Below are positions 8,525 through 16,836 of a DNA stretch of 64,000 nucleotides, piece after piece. The translations under genes and the position numbers were made by a program. How positions within the stretch are numbered: position 1 is the first letter of the stretch; the number at the start of each line of letters is the position of its first letter. The notes beneath the pieces are model-generated. The model was not told the DNA's origin. It saw only the letters and a list, made by a program, of their open reading frames with translations, and did not search any database. Origin of the DNA: CAYWKU01 sp964459325 (lineage in GTDB: Bacteria; RBG-13-61-14; CAYWKU01); assembly GCA_964459325.1 (NCBI GenBank), contig CAYWKU010000013.1:1-64000 (forward strand). The letters run 5' to 3'.

Positions 8525-9325
8525 TCAATCTGCGCGGCAGTAATCCGGAACCAGCGGCTCCACTCCCTCTGCGGGTACCCATCCCGACAAACCCCCGGGC
8601 GTCGCCACTTGGCACCACCCGGAGCGACACTGGTTTTCCACAACAACCGAGCCTTCCGGCAGGTTGAAAAGCTGGGGGTTGTCTTCCCCCGGCCCCGACC
8701 GGGCTATCAACCCTCCGGCGTGCACGGCCACGTCGTAGTTCGTGTCGTATTCGTCGAGCTTGGATATGAGCGCGGGCAGCAATAGAAGCAGCACTATTCC
8801 CAGTACTATTGAAATTGGTTTCAATGATTTTTCAGCGCGGTAATTGCGAACGATTATGTAACCGATAATGCATAGCAGACAAGCGTTGAACGCCACAGTC
8901 CAGGCTATGGAAAGCTCATTCAAGGTAAACTTTTCCAGCGCAGAGTTCCAGAGTTTTGCCGGGAAGAATGTTTCCGCCCGGGGCATTTTTTCCTCCACAA
9001 TCGACCTGGCATAATCGAGATTGTAGGAAATATCAGGATTGCGCGGCGCCAGCAGGGAAGCTCGGCGGTAGTGGAGTATGGCCCGCCCGATTTCGCGTTT
9101 TTCCTTCTTAAGGTAGGCATTGCCCAGGTTGAACTCCAGTCGCGGGTCGCACGCTCCGGATGCGGCGGCTTTCAGGTAAAACCCGATAGCCCGCTCGTAA
9201 GAGCCTTTTGAATAGAGTGAATTTCCATGGTTGTAAAGCGCCGCCGCCGACTGCGAAGCTCCGAAAGCCGCGGGTAAGATTAAAACGGCCAACAGAATGG
9301 TAAGTAAGAAATAACCGCGATTCAT
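8525..9325 (-). CDS. batE: BatE-like TPR protein with C-terminal SH3-type domain (266 aa)
   Basis: An N-terminal signal segment (LLTILLAVLILPAAFGA) precedes TPR-like repeats (ALYNHGNSLYSKGSYERAIGFYLKAA; LEFNLGNAYLKKEKREIGRAILHYRRA). Two membrane helices follow (WTVAFNACLLCIIGYIIV; ISIVLGIVLLLLLPALI), then a bacterial SH3-like end (VAVHAGGLIARSGPGEDNP...GWCQVATPGGLSGWVPAEGVE). This layout is that of BatE in Bacteroides-type aerotolerance operons. It probably helps assemble a membrane complex with the VWA proteins encoded upstream. The start ATG overlaps the batD stop by 4 bases, so translation is likely coupled. The name follows operon position and domain order. Confidence 0.8.
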   Translation of the reverse strand: MNRGYFLLTILLAVLILPAAFGASQSAAALYNHGNSLYSKGSYERAIGFYLKAAASGACDPRLEFNLGNAYLKKEKREIGRAILHYRRASLLAPRNPDISYNLDYARSIVEEKMPRAETFFPAKLWNSALEKFTLNELSIAWTVAFNACLLCIIGYIIVRNYRAEKSLKPISIVLGIVLLLLLPALISKLDEYDTNYDVAVHAGGLIARSGPGEDNPQLFNLPEGSVVVENQCRSGWCQVATPGGLSGWVPAEGVEPLVPDYCRAD

Positions 9326-11172
9326 CCGGCGTGGTTTTCCTTAAAGGTTTTTCGTAGAAGCTTCACAATCTCCTCGGCCTCTTCGACCGGATTCCGTGTC
9401 TTATCATGCTCGAGGCCACCCGGCAGATAACGCGCGGCACGGCATTTATCCAGGAAATTTCGAATTCTTTCTATCTCGGATGCGGAAATGCCGGCTTCTT
9501 GAAGGGGTTTGAAGAAGTCATCGTCCGTCATTCCCACGTCCGGCAGGTTGAGCATATCCGCCATGTAACCAGCCACTGCGCGGTAAAGGTAGTTATGGTA
9601 ATCATCCGACTCCGGCCCGGCTTTTCGGGCCTGATTGATACGTTTTCTGGCCGTGTCGTAAGCTCTCACCCGGCGGGCGTAAGCGGTGTCGGTGCTCAAC
9701 CTGTCCCTTTGTTTTCGCCATAAGACAACGGCTCCCAGAAGGGCCAGCGGAAAAACGTGAAGGGCGATAAACCAGCCTTTAGATAAGGCCAGCGGCGATG
9801 ATTCGTTAAGCGATTGGGAGTCAGGTTTTATGTAGCGGATGTCCTTGCCAAGTTTAATCCGCTTCAGGCCGCTTTGGGAGGTTTTCCGGTTTGATGGGGA
9901 ATCGGCGCCGGGGGTTATATTCAATGTCAAAGGCCCGCCGGTGGAAGTCTTGTAACGCCCGTCTGCGGGGTCGAAGTAGTTGTACTCGACGAAGCCGATA
10001 TTTATTTTTCCTTCCTTCCGCGCCACCAGGATGTAGCGATATGTGATTTCATGATGTAGGTTATCCCCCTTCATGAACGCATGTTCTTCCACTTCCGGCG
10101 GGTACGATTCCACCGACTGAGGCAGAGTGACCGCAGGGTCTTCGGCGCCTTCCAGGTTGCCCGTTCCGGTGAGTTTTACCGTCAGGGTTATATTTTCTCC
10201 GGTTCTGGCGCCAGTTCCGTCCAAGTCAACGCTTATGTTGAATTGCCCCACCGCGCCGGTGAAGCCGTCCGGTTTTCCGGCTTCCGGCAGGGGTTTGACA
10301 TTTATTTTGAGCGGTGAACCGGAAGCTTTTCCCTCCACCGAGCGGTATTGAGGGAAGAATCCGTTTGGATTGACCACTTTGCGTTTAACGTATTTGTGTT
10401 TCAGGGGCGGTATGGTAAGCTTTCCGGCCCGGGTAGGGAATGCGATTAGCCTGCCGATGTATGCACGCAGGTAGGTTTCTCCGTTCAGCGTAATTTTGGA
10501 AGTGCGTATGGCTCCGGGTGCTTCGAAGTCGTATTTTATAAACCCGTTAAGCTCCGGTATTTCCGGACGCTGGTCGATTTTTCTTACATTCAGGGACTCA
10601 TTTATGTACAAATAATAAGTAATCGTGAGCAGTTGGCCGTTGTAGAGCGTTTTCGACGAGGGTTTCGTTTTGATAAAAATGTCGGATACAGCGTCGGGCT
10701 GCTGTTTACCGGGCGAAGGTATATCTCCGACCTTCAACGTCACCGGTCTGGCGGTGTATCTTTTATCCCTGATAATCACTTCCGCCGGGCCAATCTCGTA
10801 TGAACCGGGCTTGGCAGCTCGGAGTATATGCTTTACCCGCACCACCTCGCTGCCCGATTTTTCGTCCTTTACCACTTTGCCGTTAATTACCACGGTAAAG
10901 CTCGAGCCGGACACCACCCGGCGGGAAGTGCTCTTGCCGACAAGCTCCAGCCCCTCGCCCTCGAGGCCCTTTACGTTGGGAGATAAATCCTGCGGAATGT
11001 CCTCGCCTTCAACAATAACGGAATAGGTAACCCTGTCGCCCTTCATGGCATGGGGGACGTCCAGCTCCGCCCTGATTTGTATATTCTCGTCGCCGATGGC
11101 TTTATGGCTCGACGCAAAAAGCAGCGCTGCCATAAGCAAAGCGATAAGCGTTCTGGTGCGAGCTTCCGGCAT
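9322..11172 (-). CDS. batD: BatD-like oxygen-tolerance protein (616 aa)
   Basis: A signal peptide (LIALLMAALLFASSHKAIG) leads into a long periplasmic region of repeated beta-sandwich domains, typical of BatD/DUF2135-like proteins: RAELDVPHAMKGDRVTYSVIVEG, later KTKPSSKTLYNGQLLTITYYLYIN, then ISVDLDGTGARTGENITLTVKLTGTGNLEG. A single membrane helix near residue 470 (GWFIALHVFPLALLGAVVLW) is followed by a cytoplasmic helical tail (TARKRINQARKAG...). Length and layout match BatD. It sits one base after batC's stop and overlaps batE, inside a tightly packed operon. Its biochemical role in the family is not settled; a scaffold or sensing role at the membrane is inferred. Confidence 0.82.
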   Translation of the reverse strand: MPEARTRTLIALLMAALLFASSHKAIGDENIQIRAELDVPHAMKGDRVTYSVIVEGEDIPQDLSPNVKGLEGEGLELVGKSTSRRVVSGSSFTVVINGKVVKDEKSGSEVVRVKHILRAAKPGSYEIGPAEVIIRDKRYTARPVTLKVGDIPSPGKQQPDAVSDIFIKTKPSSKTLYNGQLLTITYYLYINESLNVRKIDQRPEIPELNGFIKYDFEAPGAIRTSKITLNGETYLRAYIGRLIAFPTRAGKLTIPPLKHKYVKRKVVNPNGFFPQYRSVEGKASGSPLKINVKPLPEAGKPDGFTGAVGQFNISVDLDGTGARTGENITLTVKLTGTGNLEGAEDPAVTLPQSVESYPPEVEEHAFMKGDNLHHEITYRYILVARKEGKINIGFVEYNYFDPADGRYKTSTGGPLTLNITPGADSPSNRKTSQSGLKRIKLGKDIRYIKPDSQSLNESSPLALSKGWFIALHVFPLALLGAVVLWRKQRDRLSTDTAYARRVRAYDTARKRINQARKAGPESDDYHNYLYRAVAGYMADMLNLPDVGMTDDDFFKPLQEAGISASEIERIRNFLDKCRAARYLPGGLEHDKTRNPVEEAEEIVKLLRKTFKENHAG

Positions 11173-11994
11173 TTACCAGTCCTTGCCTCCCGGCGCTCTT
11201 TTGCCGGGAACACGCCTTTGTTGCATGTCGCGCATGTTGCGCTTTTCTCTTTCCTCGAAGGCCTTCATCAGTCGCTCGGCTTCTTCGCGGGTCATTTCAC
11301 CTTTGGGTTGGCGGGGAGCCTTTCGGGTCTGAGCTTCTTCGGTGGCGGTTTTTCTCTCTTCGCCTTTTGGTTTTATTTTCTTTTCGCCGGTGGATTTGGG
11401 GGATTCCTTCTTTTTGGCGCCCTTATTTTTCTGCTTGCCTTTTTGTTCTTCCTTACCCTCCCGCTGCTTTTTCTTTTTTTGTTGTTGCTGCGATGATGAT
11501 TGTCGCTTTTGTTTCTGCTCCTTCTTTTTCATCTCGAGCATCTTCCGGGCCACTTCCAGGTTATACTTCGCGTCCTTGTCGTTCGGGTCCAGTTTGAGCG
11601 CTTCGGTGTATGAGTCCACCGCCTTTTTCAGTAACTCCACGTCCCCCGCCGAAGCGGCCCGGTTGAAGTAGCTGTTGCCGAGGTTGTACCACGCTTTCTG
11701 CTTGAGGCTATCGTCATCCGCGGTGGAGATTACCTTGCGGAAGGAATCGGTCGCCCGGTCGTACTTTTTCTGCTTGTGCAAAACCGTGCCGATGTTGTAA
11801 TGAAGGCGCGGGTCGTCGGGCGAGGCAAGTTGCGCATCGGTGTACTTCACCAGCGCTTCTCCATATTTTTCCCTGGAAAAAAGCTCGTTGCCTTCCTTTA
11901 CCAGGCCGTAGGCTCCACCCAGCCCGAGCAGGCACGCGGCCCCGGCCAATAGTGCGATTATTTCAACCGTTCTTTTGAACCCGGTTTTTATCAT
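11173..11994 (-). CDS. batC: BatC-like TPR protein (273 aa)
   Basis: After a signal/membrane segment (IIALLAGAACLLGLGGAYGL) there are three to four TPR units (KEGNELFSREKYGEALVKY; LHYNIGTVLHKQKKYDRATDSF; AWYNLGNSYFNRA; KYNLEVARKM). A highly charged Lys/Gln-rich region (about 170-230) follows, and a C-terminal helix EAERLMKAFEEREKRNMR that is characteristic of BatC proteins. The start at 11994 (MIKTGF) is preferred because it makes an ATGA overlap with the batB stop, while the longer frame runs backward through batB. The poly-Gln/Lys tract (SSSQQQQKKKKQ) is low-complexity and may vary between strains. Confidence 0.8.
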   Translation of the reverse strand: MIKTGFKRTVEIIALLAGAACLLGLGGAYGLVKEGNELFSREKYGEALVKYTDAQLASPDDPRLHYNIGTVLHKQKKYDRATDSFRKVISTADDDSLKQKAWYNLGNSYFNRAASAGDVELLKKAVDSYTEALKLDPNDKDAKYNLEVARKMLEMKKKEQKQKRQSSSQQQQKKKKQREGKEEQKGKQKNKGAKKKESPKSTGEKKIKPKGEERKTATEEAQTRKAPRQPKGEMTREEAERLMKAFEEREKRNMRDMQQRRVPGKRAPGGKDW

Positions 11995-13004
11995 TTCTTC
12001 TTCCGTACCTTCCTTGTCGCCGGTATGAAGGCTTCGGCCACCAGCATGAGAAAAGCGGGCAGCAGGAGCCACTGGAAGCGGTCCTCGTACTCGGTATAGA
12101 AGCGCGATTTCGACTGCTTACCCTCCATTTCATTGATTTTATCATAAATAAGATTCATATCCAGATTTTGCCCGGCGTAGTAATATTTACCCCCCGTCTC
12201 CAGCGCTATCTTCTGAAGGGTTTCCTCGTCGAGCCGGGTCATGATGGTATCGTCCCGGGCGTCCTTTTTGTACCTTATCCCGCCGTCGTCCTGCTTAATG
12301 GGTATCGGGGCTCCCGATGCCGAGTTGTCGCCAAGACCGACGGTAAAAACTTTCACCTTCTTTTCAGCCAGCTTTTTCGCGGCCTCCACCGCTTCGCCCG
12401 AGTGGTCTTCGCCGTCGGTGAGCAGTATGGCTATCCGGGTGGTGCTGTCGGCGATATTGAAAGTCTTGTTCGCTTCGGTCAATGCCGCGCCGATATTGGT
12501 GCCCGGGGTGGGCACGCTGCCCGTGGTGACGGTATCCAGCAGCACCCGCATGGCCCGGTAATCCATGGTCAGGGGGCATTGTATGAACGCCTCTCCCGCG
12601 AATATTACCAGCCCCACGCGGTCTCCCCGCATTTTGTTTATCAACCCCGATATCTGGGCCTTTGCGGCCCCGAGCCGCGATGGGGATATGTCCTGGGCCA
12701 GCATGCTGTTGGAAACGTCGAGTATGAACACCACGTCTCTACCCGAAGTCTTCACCTCGCGCAAGCCCGAGCCGACCTGTGGACGCGCCAGGCTAAGCGC
12801 TATCAGCGCCACCGCCCCGACAATCAATCCCGCCTTTAAACGGCGTCGTGCCGGCGAAGCGGTAGGGGAGAGCCGCTCCAACAACTCCGCCTCCCCCAGC
12901 TTGCGCATGGCCTTTCGCCTTCGGGATGCCGCATATCGGAAAAGCAGCATCACGAAAAGCACGGCAACCAGCGCCCACAGCATGTTCGGGTCGGCCCATC
13001 TCAT
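11991..13004 (-). CDS. batB: BatB-like von Willebrand factor A membrane protein (337 aa)
   Basis: Two N-terminal membrane helices (MLWALVAVLFVMLLFRYAA; LIVGAVALIALSLARP) flank a short basic loop; the VWA domain then begins. The metal-ion-dependent adhesion site is intact: DVSNS (DXSXS), the Thr in TPGTNIG, and Asp in LLTDGEDHSG. A C-terminal helix (WLLLPAFLMLVAEAFIP) anchors the other end. The domain would face the periplasm between the two anchors. VWA proteins of this type are partners of the MoxR ATPase. It is adjacent to its paralogue batA, with one base between the genes. Confidence 0.88.
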   Translation of the reverse strand: MRWADPNMLWALVAVLFVMLLFRYAASRRRKAMRKLGEAELLERLSPTASPARRRLKAGLIVGAVALIALSLARPQVGSGLREVKTSGRDVVFILDVSNSMLAQDISPSRLGAAKAQISGLINKMRGDRVGLVIFAGEAFIQCPLTMDYRAMRVLLDTVTTGSVPTPGTNIGAALTEANKTFNIADSTTRIAILLTDGEDHSGEAVEAAKKLAEKKVKVFTVGLGDNSASGAPIPIKQDDGGIRYKKDARDDTIMTRLDEETLQKIALETGGKYYYAGQNLDMNLIYDKINEMEGKQSKSRFYTEYEDRFQWLLLPAFLMLVAEAFIPATRKVRKKK

Positions 13005-13005
13005 C

Positions 13006-14013
13006 TTACGGCAGTGTCCTCATCGGTCCGGTCGATAAGAGCACCTCGAACGCCAGCAGCCCCAGCGCCAGCCACGCCCAGGGCATGAAGCGCTCCGAGT
13101 ACTCTGTATATCGTTCGGTTTTGATTTCCGTCTTTTCCATCTCGTCTATCTTATGAAATATCTTCTTCATTGAAGACGGGTCGGTGGCGTGGAAGTATTT
13201 AGCGCCGGTCTTCCCGGCGATATTTTTCAACGTGACCTCGTCCAGCCCCGACCTCACAGGGACGAACCGTCCCCCGAAAAAGTCCTCCACGTACTTTACC
13301 GCTCCCGACGGATTGCCCACGCCGACGGTGTAGATTTTGATGTCGTACTGAGCCGCGGCCTCCGCGGCGGCCTCCGGGCTGAGCATCCCCGCGTTGCTTT
13401 CGCCGTCCGTAACCAGGACCGCCACCTTGCTCTTGGCGTCGGAGTCCTTCAGGTGCAGCACGGCGGTTCCGATGGCGTCCCCGATGGCGGTTTGAGGGTC
13501 CTTTTCGTTGAGTTGAATGGTGTCGAGAAATGTAAGCAGGATGCCGTAATCCAGCGTGAGGGGGCATTGATAGTAGGCCTTTCCGGCAAACTTCACCAGG
13601 CCGATGCGGTCGTTGCGACGTCTCGACACGAAATCCTCTATCACCCGTTTAGCGACGGAGAGGCGCGTATTGTCGGGATTTATCCTACCCGCGCCCGGCT
13701 CGGGGTCTATCAGTCCCATGCTGCCGGAGTTGTCCAGCACCATCACAATATCTATTCCTTTTGAAGCTACCTTCTCTTGCGTAACCCCGTATTGCGGCCT
13801 CGCTATTGCCACCGCCAGCAGAATCAGCACCGCCACCCTCAACGCGTTCGGCAGCCACCTTGCCGATGCGCGGTTAGTGGAGCGGGCGCCGGTGACGATG
13901 CGGAGGTCGCTGTAGCGCAAGGCAGGAGGCGACGAGCGCTCGCTCCGGTACCATCTCCAGAGGAGCGGTAGAACTACCAGCAGGGCCAGAAACCACGGAT
14001 AAGCCAGCCGCAT
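13006..14013 (-). CDS. batA: BatA-like von Willebrand factor A membrane protein (335 aa)
   Basis: Same architecture as the neighbouring BatB: helix (PWFLALLVVLPLLWRWY), helix (ALRVAVLILLAVAIARPQYG), VWA domain, and a final helix (AWLALGLLAFEVLLST). The metal site is complete: DNSGSM, the Thr in DPQTAIG, and VTDGESNAG. The pair probably forms a hetero-oligomeric membrane complex controlled by the MoxR ATPase encoded upstream. The gene is one base from its downstream neighbour and one base from the upstream one, so the whole block is read as one message. Confidence 0.88.
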   Translation of the reverse strand: MRLAYPWFLALLVVLPLLWRWYRSERSSPPALRYSDLRIVTGARSTNRASARWLPNALRVAVLILLAVAIARPQYGVTQEKVASKGIDIVMVLDNSGSMGLIDPEPGAGRINPDNTRLSVAKRVIEDFVSRRRNDRIGLVKFAGKAYYQCPLTLDYGILLTFLDTIQLNEKDPQTAIGDAIGTAVLHLKDSDAKSKVAVLVTDGESNAGMLSPEAAAEAAAQYDIKIYTVGVGNPSGAVKYVEDFFGGRFVPVRSGLDEVTLKNIAGKTGAKYFHATDPSSMKKIFHKIDEMEKTEIKTERYTEYSERFMPWAWLALGLLAFEVLLSTGPMRTLP

Positions 14014-14014
14014 T

Positions 14015-14986
14015 TCAGGAAGCCTCCCTCGATGCCAAACCGAACGTGCCCGGCATGGTTTCTTCTACTATACTGCGGCATTCATCTATGAGCTTTTCCC
14101 CGCGCTCCGGGGGCGGCGAGTGGTCGGCGAATTTCACCAGGTCGCTTTCGCGCAGTATATCTCCGATGGATTCCTTTATCCCGAGTCTTCGCATTCTGCC
14201 GTCAAGTGCGCGGATTATCTCGCCGGTGGTCATGTCGATGGCGTTGAAATCGTAACGGGCGCCGATATAGCGGCGCAGGGCGTCGGTGACCAGGTCATAG
14301 AACTCCTTGTGCTTTCCTTCCTCCAGCAGGTTCAGTTTGCGTATGCGCTCCAGTTCATTGAGCGCCTGCTCGTGAGCGGGAAGGGGAGGGGCGAGCTTTG
14401 CGGCTTCCCGGCGGGATGGCGCAAGCTTTTTCAGGTAGAATATCACCAGCCCCGCTATTAGCGCCGCCAGCAGGAACCCTCCGCCCCACAATAAGTAAGG
14501 CCGCCAGTCGAAGGGCAACTCCACCGGCCCCTTTATCTCGTGGATTTCTGTTGCATCCTTCGGTGCGGTGCGCTTCACGTGTATGGTTATGGGGTCGGTG
14601 TTCAGGGTTTTTTCGACACTTTCTCCTTTTTCATCAGTGTAGGCGTAATCCACCTCCATCGGCGGTATTTCCAGGTCGCCCACTACGTATGTAGTCACTT
14701 TGTACTCGAATTTCTGGACGATTTTCCCGTCGGACCTTTCCGGCTCGGGCAGGTTTATTTCGCGTATGAAAAACTCCCCCAGCTTCTCTCCGACGGAAGG
14801 CGCCTTCACACTGACGATTTCGGGATGCTTTACCGTTACCGCAAACTCGATAACGTCGCCGATTTTTACCTCTGTCCTGTCCACCTGCACCGACAGCGAT
14901 ACCGCCGGTTCTTCGGCAAGAGCCGGGGCCGTTAACAGAATAATCGCCAGAATTGAGACGATTTTAATTTTCAGTGAGGCGCTCAC
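14015..14986 (-). CDS. DUF4381-like membrane protein of the Bat cluster (323 aa)
   Basis: A signal peptide (IVSILAIILLTAPALAEE) is followed by a BatD-like beta-sandwich (SLSVQVDRTEVKIGDVIEFAVTVKHPEI...), a membrane helix (YLLWGGGFLLAALIAGLVIFYL), and a cytoplasmic helical domain (HEQALNELERIRKLNLLEEGKHKEFYDLVTDALRRYI) typical of the protein that sits between DUF58 and BatA in such operons. I chose the GTG at 14986, which starts just before the signal peptide and has GGAGGG 14 bases upstream; a TTG at 15028 is possible. The start overlaps the end of the upstream gene by 23 bases. Confidence 0.75.
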   Translation of the reverse strand: MSASLKIKIVSILAIILLTAPALAEEPAVSLSVQVDRTEVKIGDVIEFAVTVKHPEIVSVKAPSVGEKLGEFFIREINLPEPERSDGKIVQKFEYKVTTYVVGDLEIPPMEVDYAYTDEKGESVEKTLNTDPITIHVKRTAPKDATEIHEIKGPVELPFDWRPYLLWGGGFLLAALIAGLVIFYLKKLAPSRREAAKLAPPLPAHEQALNELERIRKLNLLEEGKHKEFYDLVTDALRRYIGARYDFNAIDMTTGEIIRALDGRMRRLGIKESIGDILRESDLVKFADHSPPPERGEKLIDECRSIVEETMPGTFGLASREAS

Positions 14987-15935
14987 GGTATATTTCCACT
15001 CCCTCCGAACGGCGGAGTTTGTTAACAAGTTGGTTGAGTTTTTCCCGTCGCTTTTCGGCTTTGAGCATGGCTCTCGCCGAGTCCTTGACCCGCTCGTAGG
15101 GCATCGGTTCTTCGTTACCTTCTTCGTCCTTTCTCGTGAATTTCTCCTTATTGTTTTCGTAAAACGTCCTTACGTCCGATTCCGTGATTCGTATACCCGA
15201 GTCTATTTTATCTTCGTGGTACTTGGCGATAATCGCCGCCTCCCGAGCTTCGCGGACGGCTTTTTTGACTTCGGGTTCGTCGTCGAGACCGGCCCTGCGG
15301 GCGGCGTTAAGTATCAACTCCCGGGCTATCATGCTCTGCAGAAACTCCATTTTACCTTCGGGAGATTTGAACCGCTCCTGCATGTTCGGCGGTAGCGTTT
15401 GTATGCTGTCTTCAAGGTCACGCATGGTGATTTCCCGGTCGCCTACCTTCGCGAGCACTGTTTCGCCTTCGGCCTTCCCGGCCTTGTTCTCGTTCCCGGA
15501 GCTTTCCAGGGATGTGACCTCCGAAAGGTAATTGGCGGCGTCGAGGCTTTGCCCGGAGCGCTCCAGGGCCGCCACTATCCGCTTGTCGGCTTTCGCTCCC
15601 AGCTCGGAATTTTCGGAGATTACTTTTGCCGTAAAGAACCAGGGCAGGGCGGCTTTTGGCTCGGCGAGCTTGTCCAGGTAAATTTCGCCCACGTGAAAGG
15701 CCAGTTTCGCACGTTCGGGGGGTTCGAGCCGCGCTCTAGCGAGAAGCTCGGAATAGCGCTCCGCCGCCTGGTTCCAGAGTCCTTTGGATTCGAGCGTGGC
15801 CGCCACTTCGCGGATGAGAGACGGGTCAGGCCCGGGCCGATTGTCCCCCTGAAGGCGGTATAGAAAGAATCCCGTCACGGCGAATCCGGCTATCAATATT
15901 ATCGCCAGCACCAGTGTTCCGGCTCTGTCTTTCAA
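14964..15935 (-). CDS. TPR plus SurA-N-like chaperone protein without a rotamase domain (323 aa)
   Basis: An N-terminal membrane anchor (LVLAIILIAGFAVTGFFLY) leads to TPR-like helices (SKGLWNQAAERYSELLARARLEPPERAKLAFHVGEIYLDKL). The second half matches the chaperone part of SurA/PpiD proteins: VLAKVGDREITMRDLEDSIQTLPPNMQ, then FLQSMIARELILNAARRAGLDDEPEVKKAVR and ITESDVRTFYENNKEKF. The segment that normally follows, the parvulin prolyl isomerase domain, is absent; the protein ends with a short Arg/Lys-rich helix. It may be a periplasmic folding helper dedicated to the Bat proteins, an inference from its position inside the operon. The domain call is by motif only. Confidence 0.7.
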   Translation of the reverse strand: MKDRAGTLVLAIILIAGFAVTGFFLYRLQGDNRPGPDPSLIREVAATLESKGLWNQAAERYSELLARARLEPPERAKLAFHVGEIYLDKLAEPKAALPWFFTAKVISENSELGAKADKRIVAALERSGQSLDAANYLSEVTSLESSGNENKAGKAEGETVLAKVGDREITMRDLEDSIQTLPPNMQERFKSPEGKMEFLQSMIARELILNAARRAGLDDEPEVKKAVREAREAAIIAKYHEDKIDSGIRITESDVRTFYENNKEKFTRKDEEGNEEPMPYERVKDSARAMLKAEKRREKLNQLVNKLRRSEGVEIYRERLTEN

Positions 15936-15952
15936 AGCTCGCCTCCTGAAAA

Positions 15953-16831
15953 TTAACGGAATTTTTTTGCACGGCCTCTGAAAAATTTAATCAGCGGCCC
16001 CGTGTAATCGCTGTCGGTGCGCAGGGCCACGGAGTCTATGTCGGTCGAGCGCAACAGGTAATCCAGGTTCGCGCGCCGCTCGGCGCTTGCGTTGGCCACG
16101 GCCATTCTAACCTGCCGGTCGGAGGTGTCTACCAGCTTTCGCTCGCCAATTTCGGAATCCTCGAGCCACACCAGCCCCACATCGGGGAAAGATTCCTCGC
16201 GCGGGTCGGTAAGCGGCAGGACGGTCAGGTCGTGCTTCTTGTTGGCTATTTTCAGGTTTCGCTCGTAATCTTCGGCGAGAAAGTCGGTGATAAGGAAGAC
16301 CACCGCCCTTTTTCGTTGCGCGTTCAACAGATAGGCCAGCGCTCCCGCCAGGTCGGTGCGTTTTCCGCCGGGTTCGAGCTGAACAAGCTCGCTGATGAGC
16401 CTCATGCCGTGGTTGACGCCCTTTTTGGGAGGAACGTATCGCTCGATGCGTTCGGTGAACGCTATCAGCCCGGCCCGGTCATTGTTGCGTATGGCCGCGA
16501 AAGCGAGCAGTGCGGCGACTTCGACGGCCAGGTTGCGCTTTGCCCTTCCCACGCTGCCGAACTCGCCGGAGGAGCTTACGTCCACCATTAGCATCACGGT
16601 AAGCTCGCGCTCCTCGGAGAATATCTTAACGTGAGGCTCGCCGGTGCGGGCGGTGACGTTCCAGTCAATGGTGCGTATGTCGTCGCCGGGCCGGTACTCG
16701 CGCACCTCGCTGAACTCCATCCCCCTGCCGCGATAGGTGCTGCGGTACTCTCCCGCGAAGACGTCGTTAACCATGCGGCGGGTGGTAATTTCGATTCGCC
16801 GTACCTTGCGGATAACTTCTTGGGGCAGCAT
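15953..16831 (-). CDS. DUF58 domain protein (292 aa)
   Basis: The protein starts directly with IRRIEITTRRMVNDVFAGEYRSTYRGRGMEFSEVREYRPGDDIRTIDWNVTART, the hallmark of the DUF58 family (YRGRG...YRPGDD...IDW). It continues into a degenerate VWA-like domain (MLMVDVSSSGEFGS, with a recognisable DXSXS). No membrane helix is seen, so this is the short cytoplasmic form. DUF58 proteins are almost always encoded next to MoxR ATPases, as here with a 5-base gap, and are thought to be their substrates or adaptors. Confidence 0.9.
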   Translation of the reverse strand: MLPQEVIRKVRRIEITTRRMVNDVFAGEYRSTYRGRGMEFSEVREYRPGDDIRTIDWNVTARTGEPHVKIFSEERELTVMLMVDVSSSGEFGSVGRAKRNLAVEVAALLAFAAIRNNDRAGLIAFTERIERYVPPKKGVNHGMRLISELVQLEPGGKRTDLAGALAYLLNAQRKRAVVFLITDFLAEDYERNLKIANKKHDLTVLPLTDPREESFPDVGLVWLEDSEIGERKLVDTSDRQVRMAVANASAERRANLDYLLRSTDIDSVALRTDSDYTGPLIKFFRGRAKKFR

Positions 16832-16836
16832 GTCGC

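Noticed and set aside
7743..8630. Long form of the glycosyltransferase starting at 8630
   Set aside because: The extra 53 residues lie inside batE and carry no glycosyltransferase features; the ATG at 8471 is where the family normally starts.
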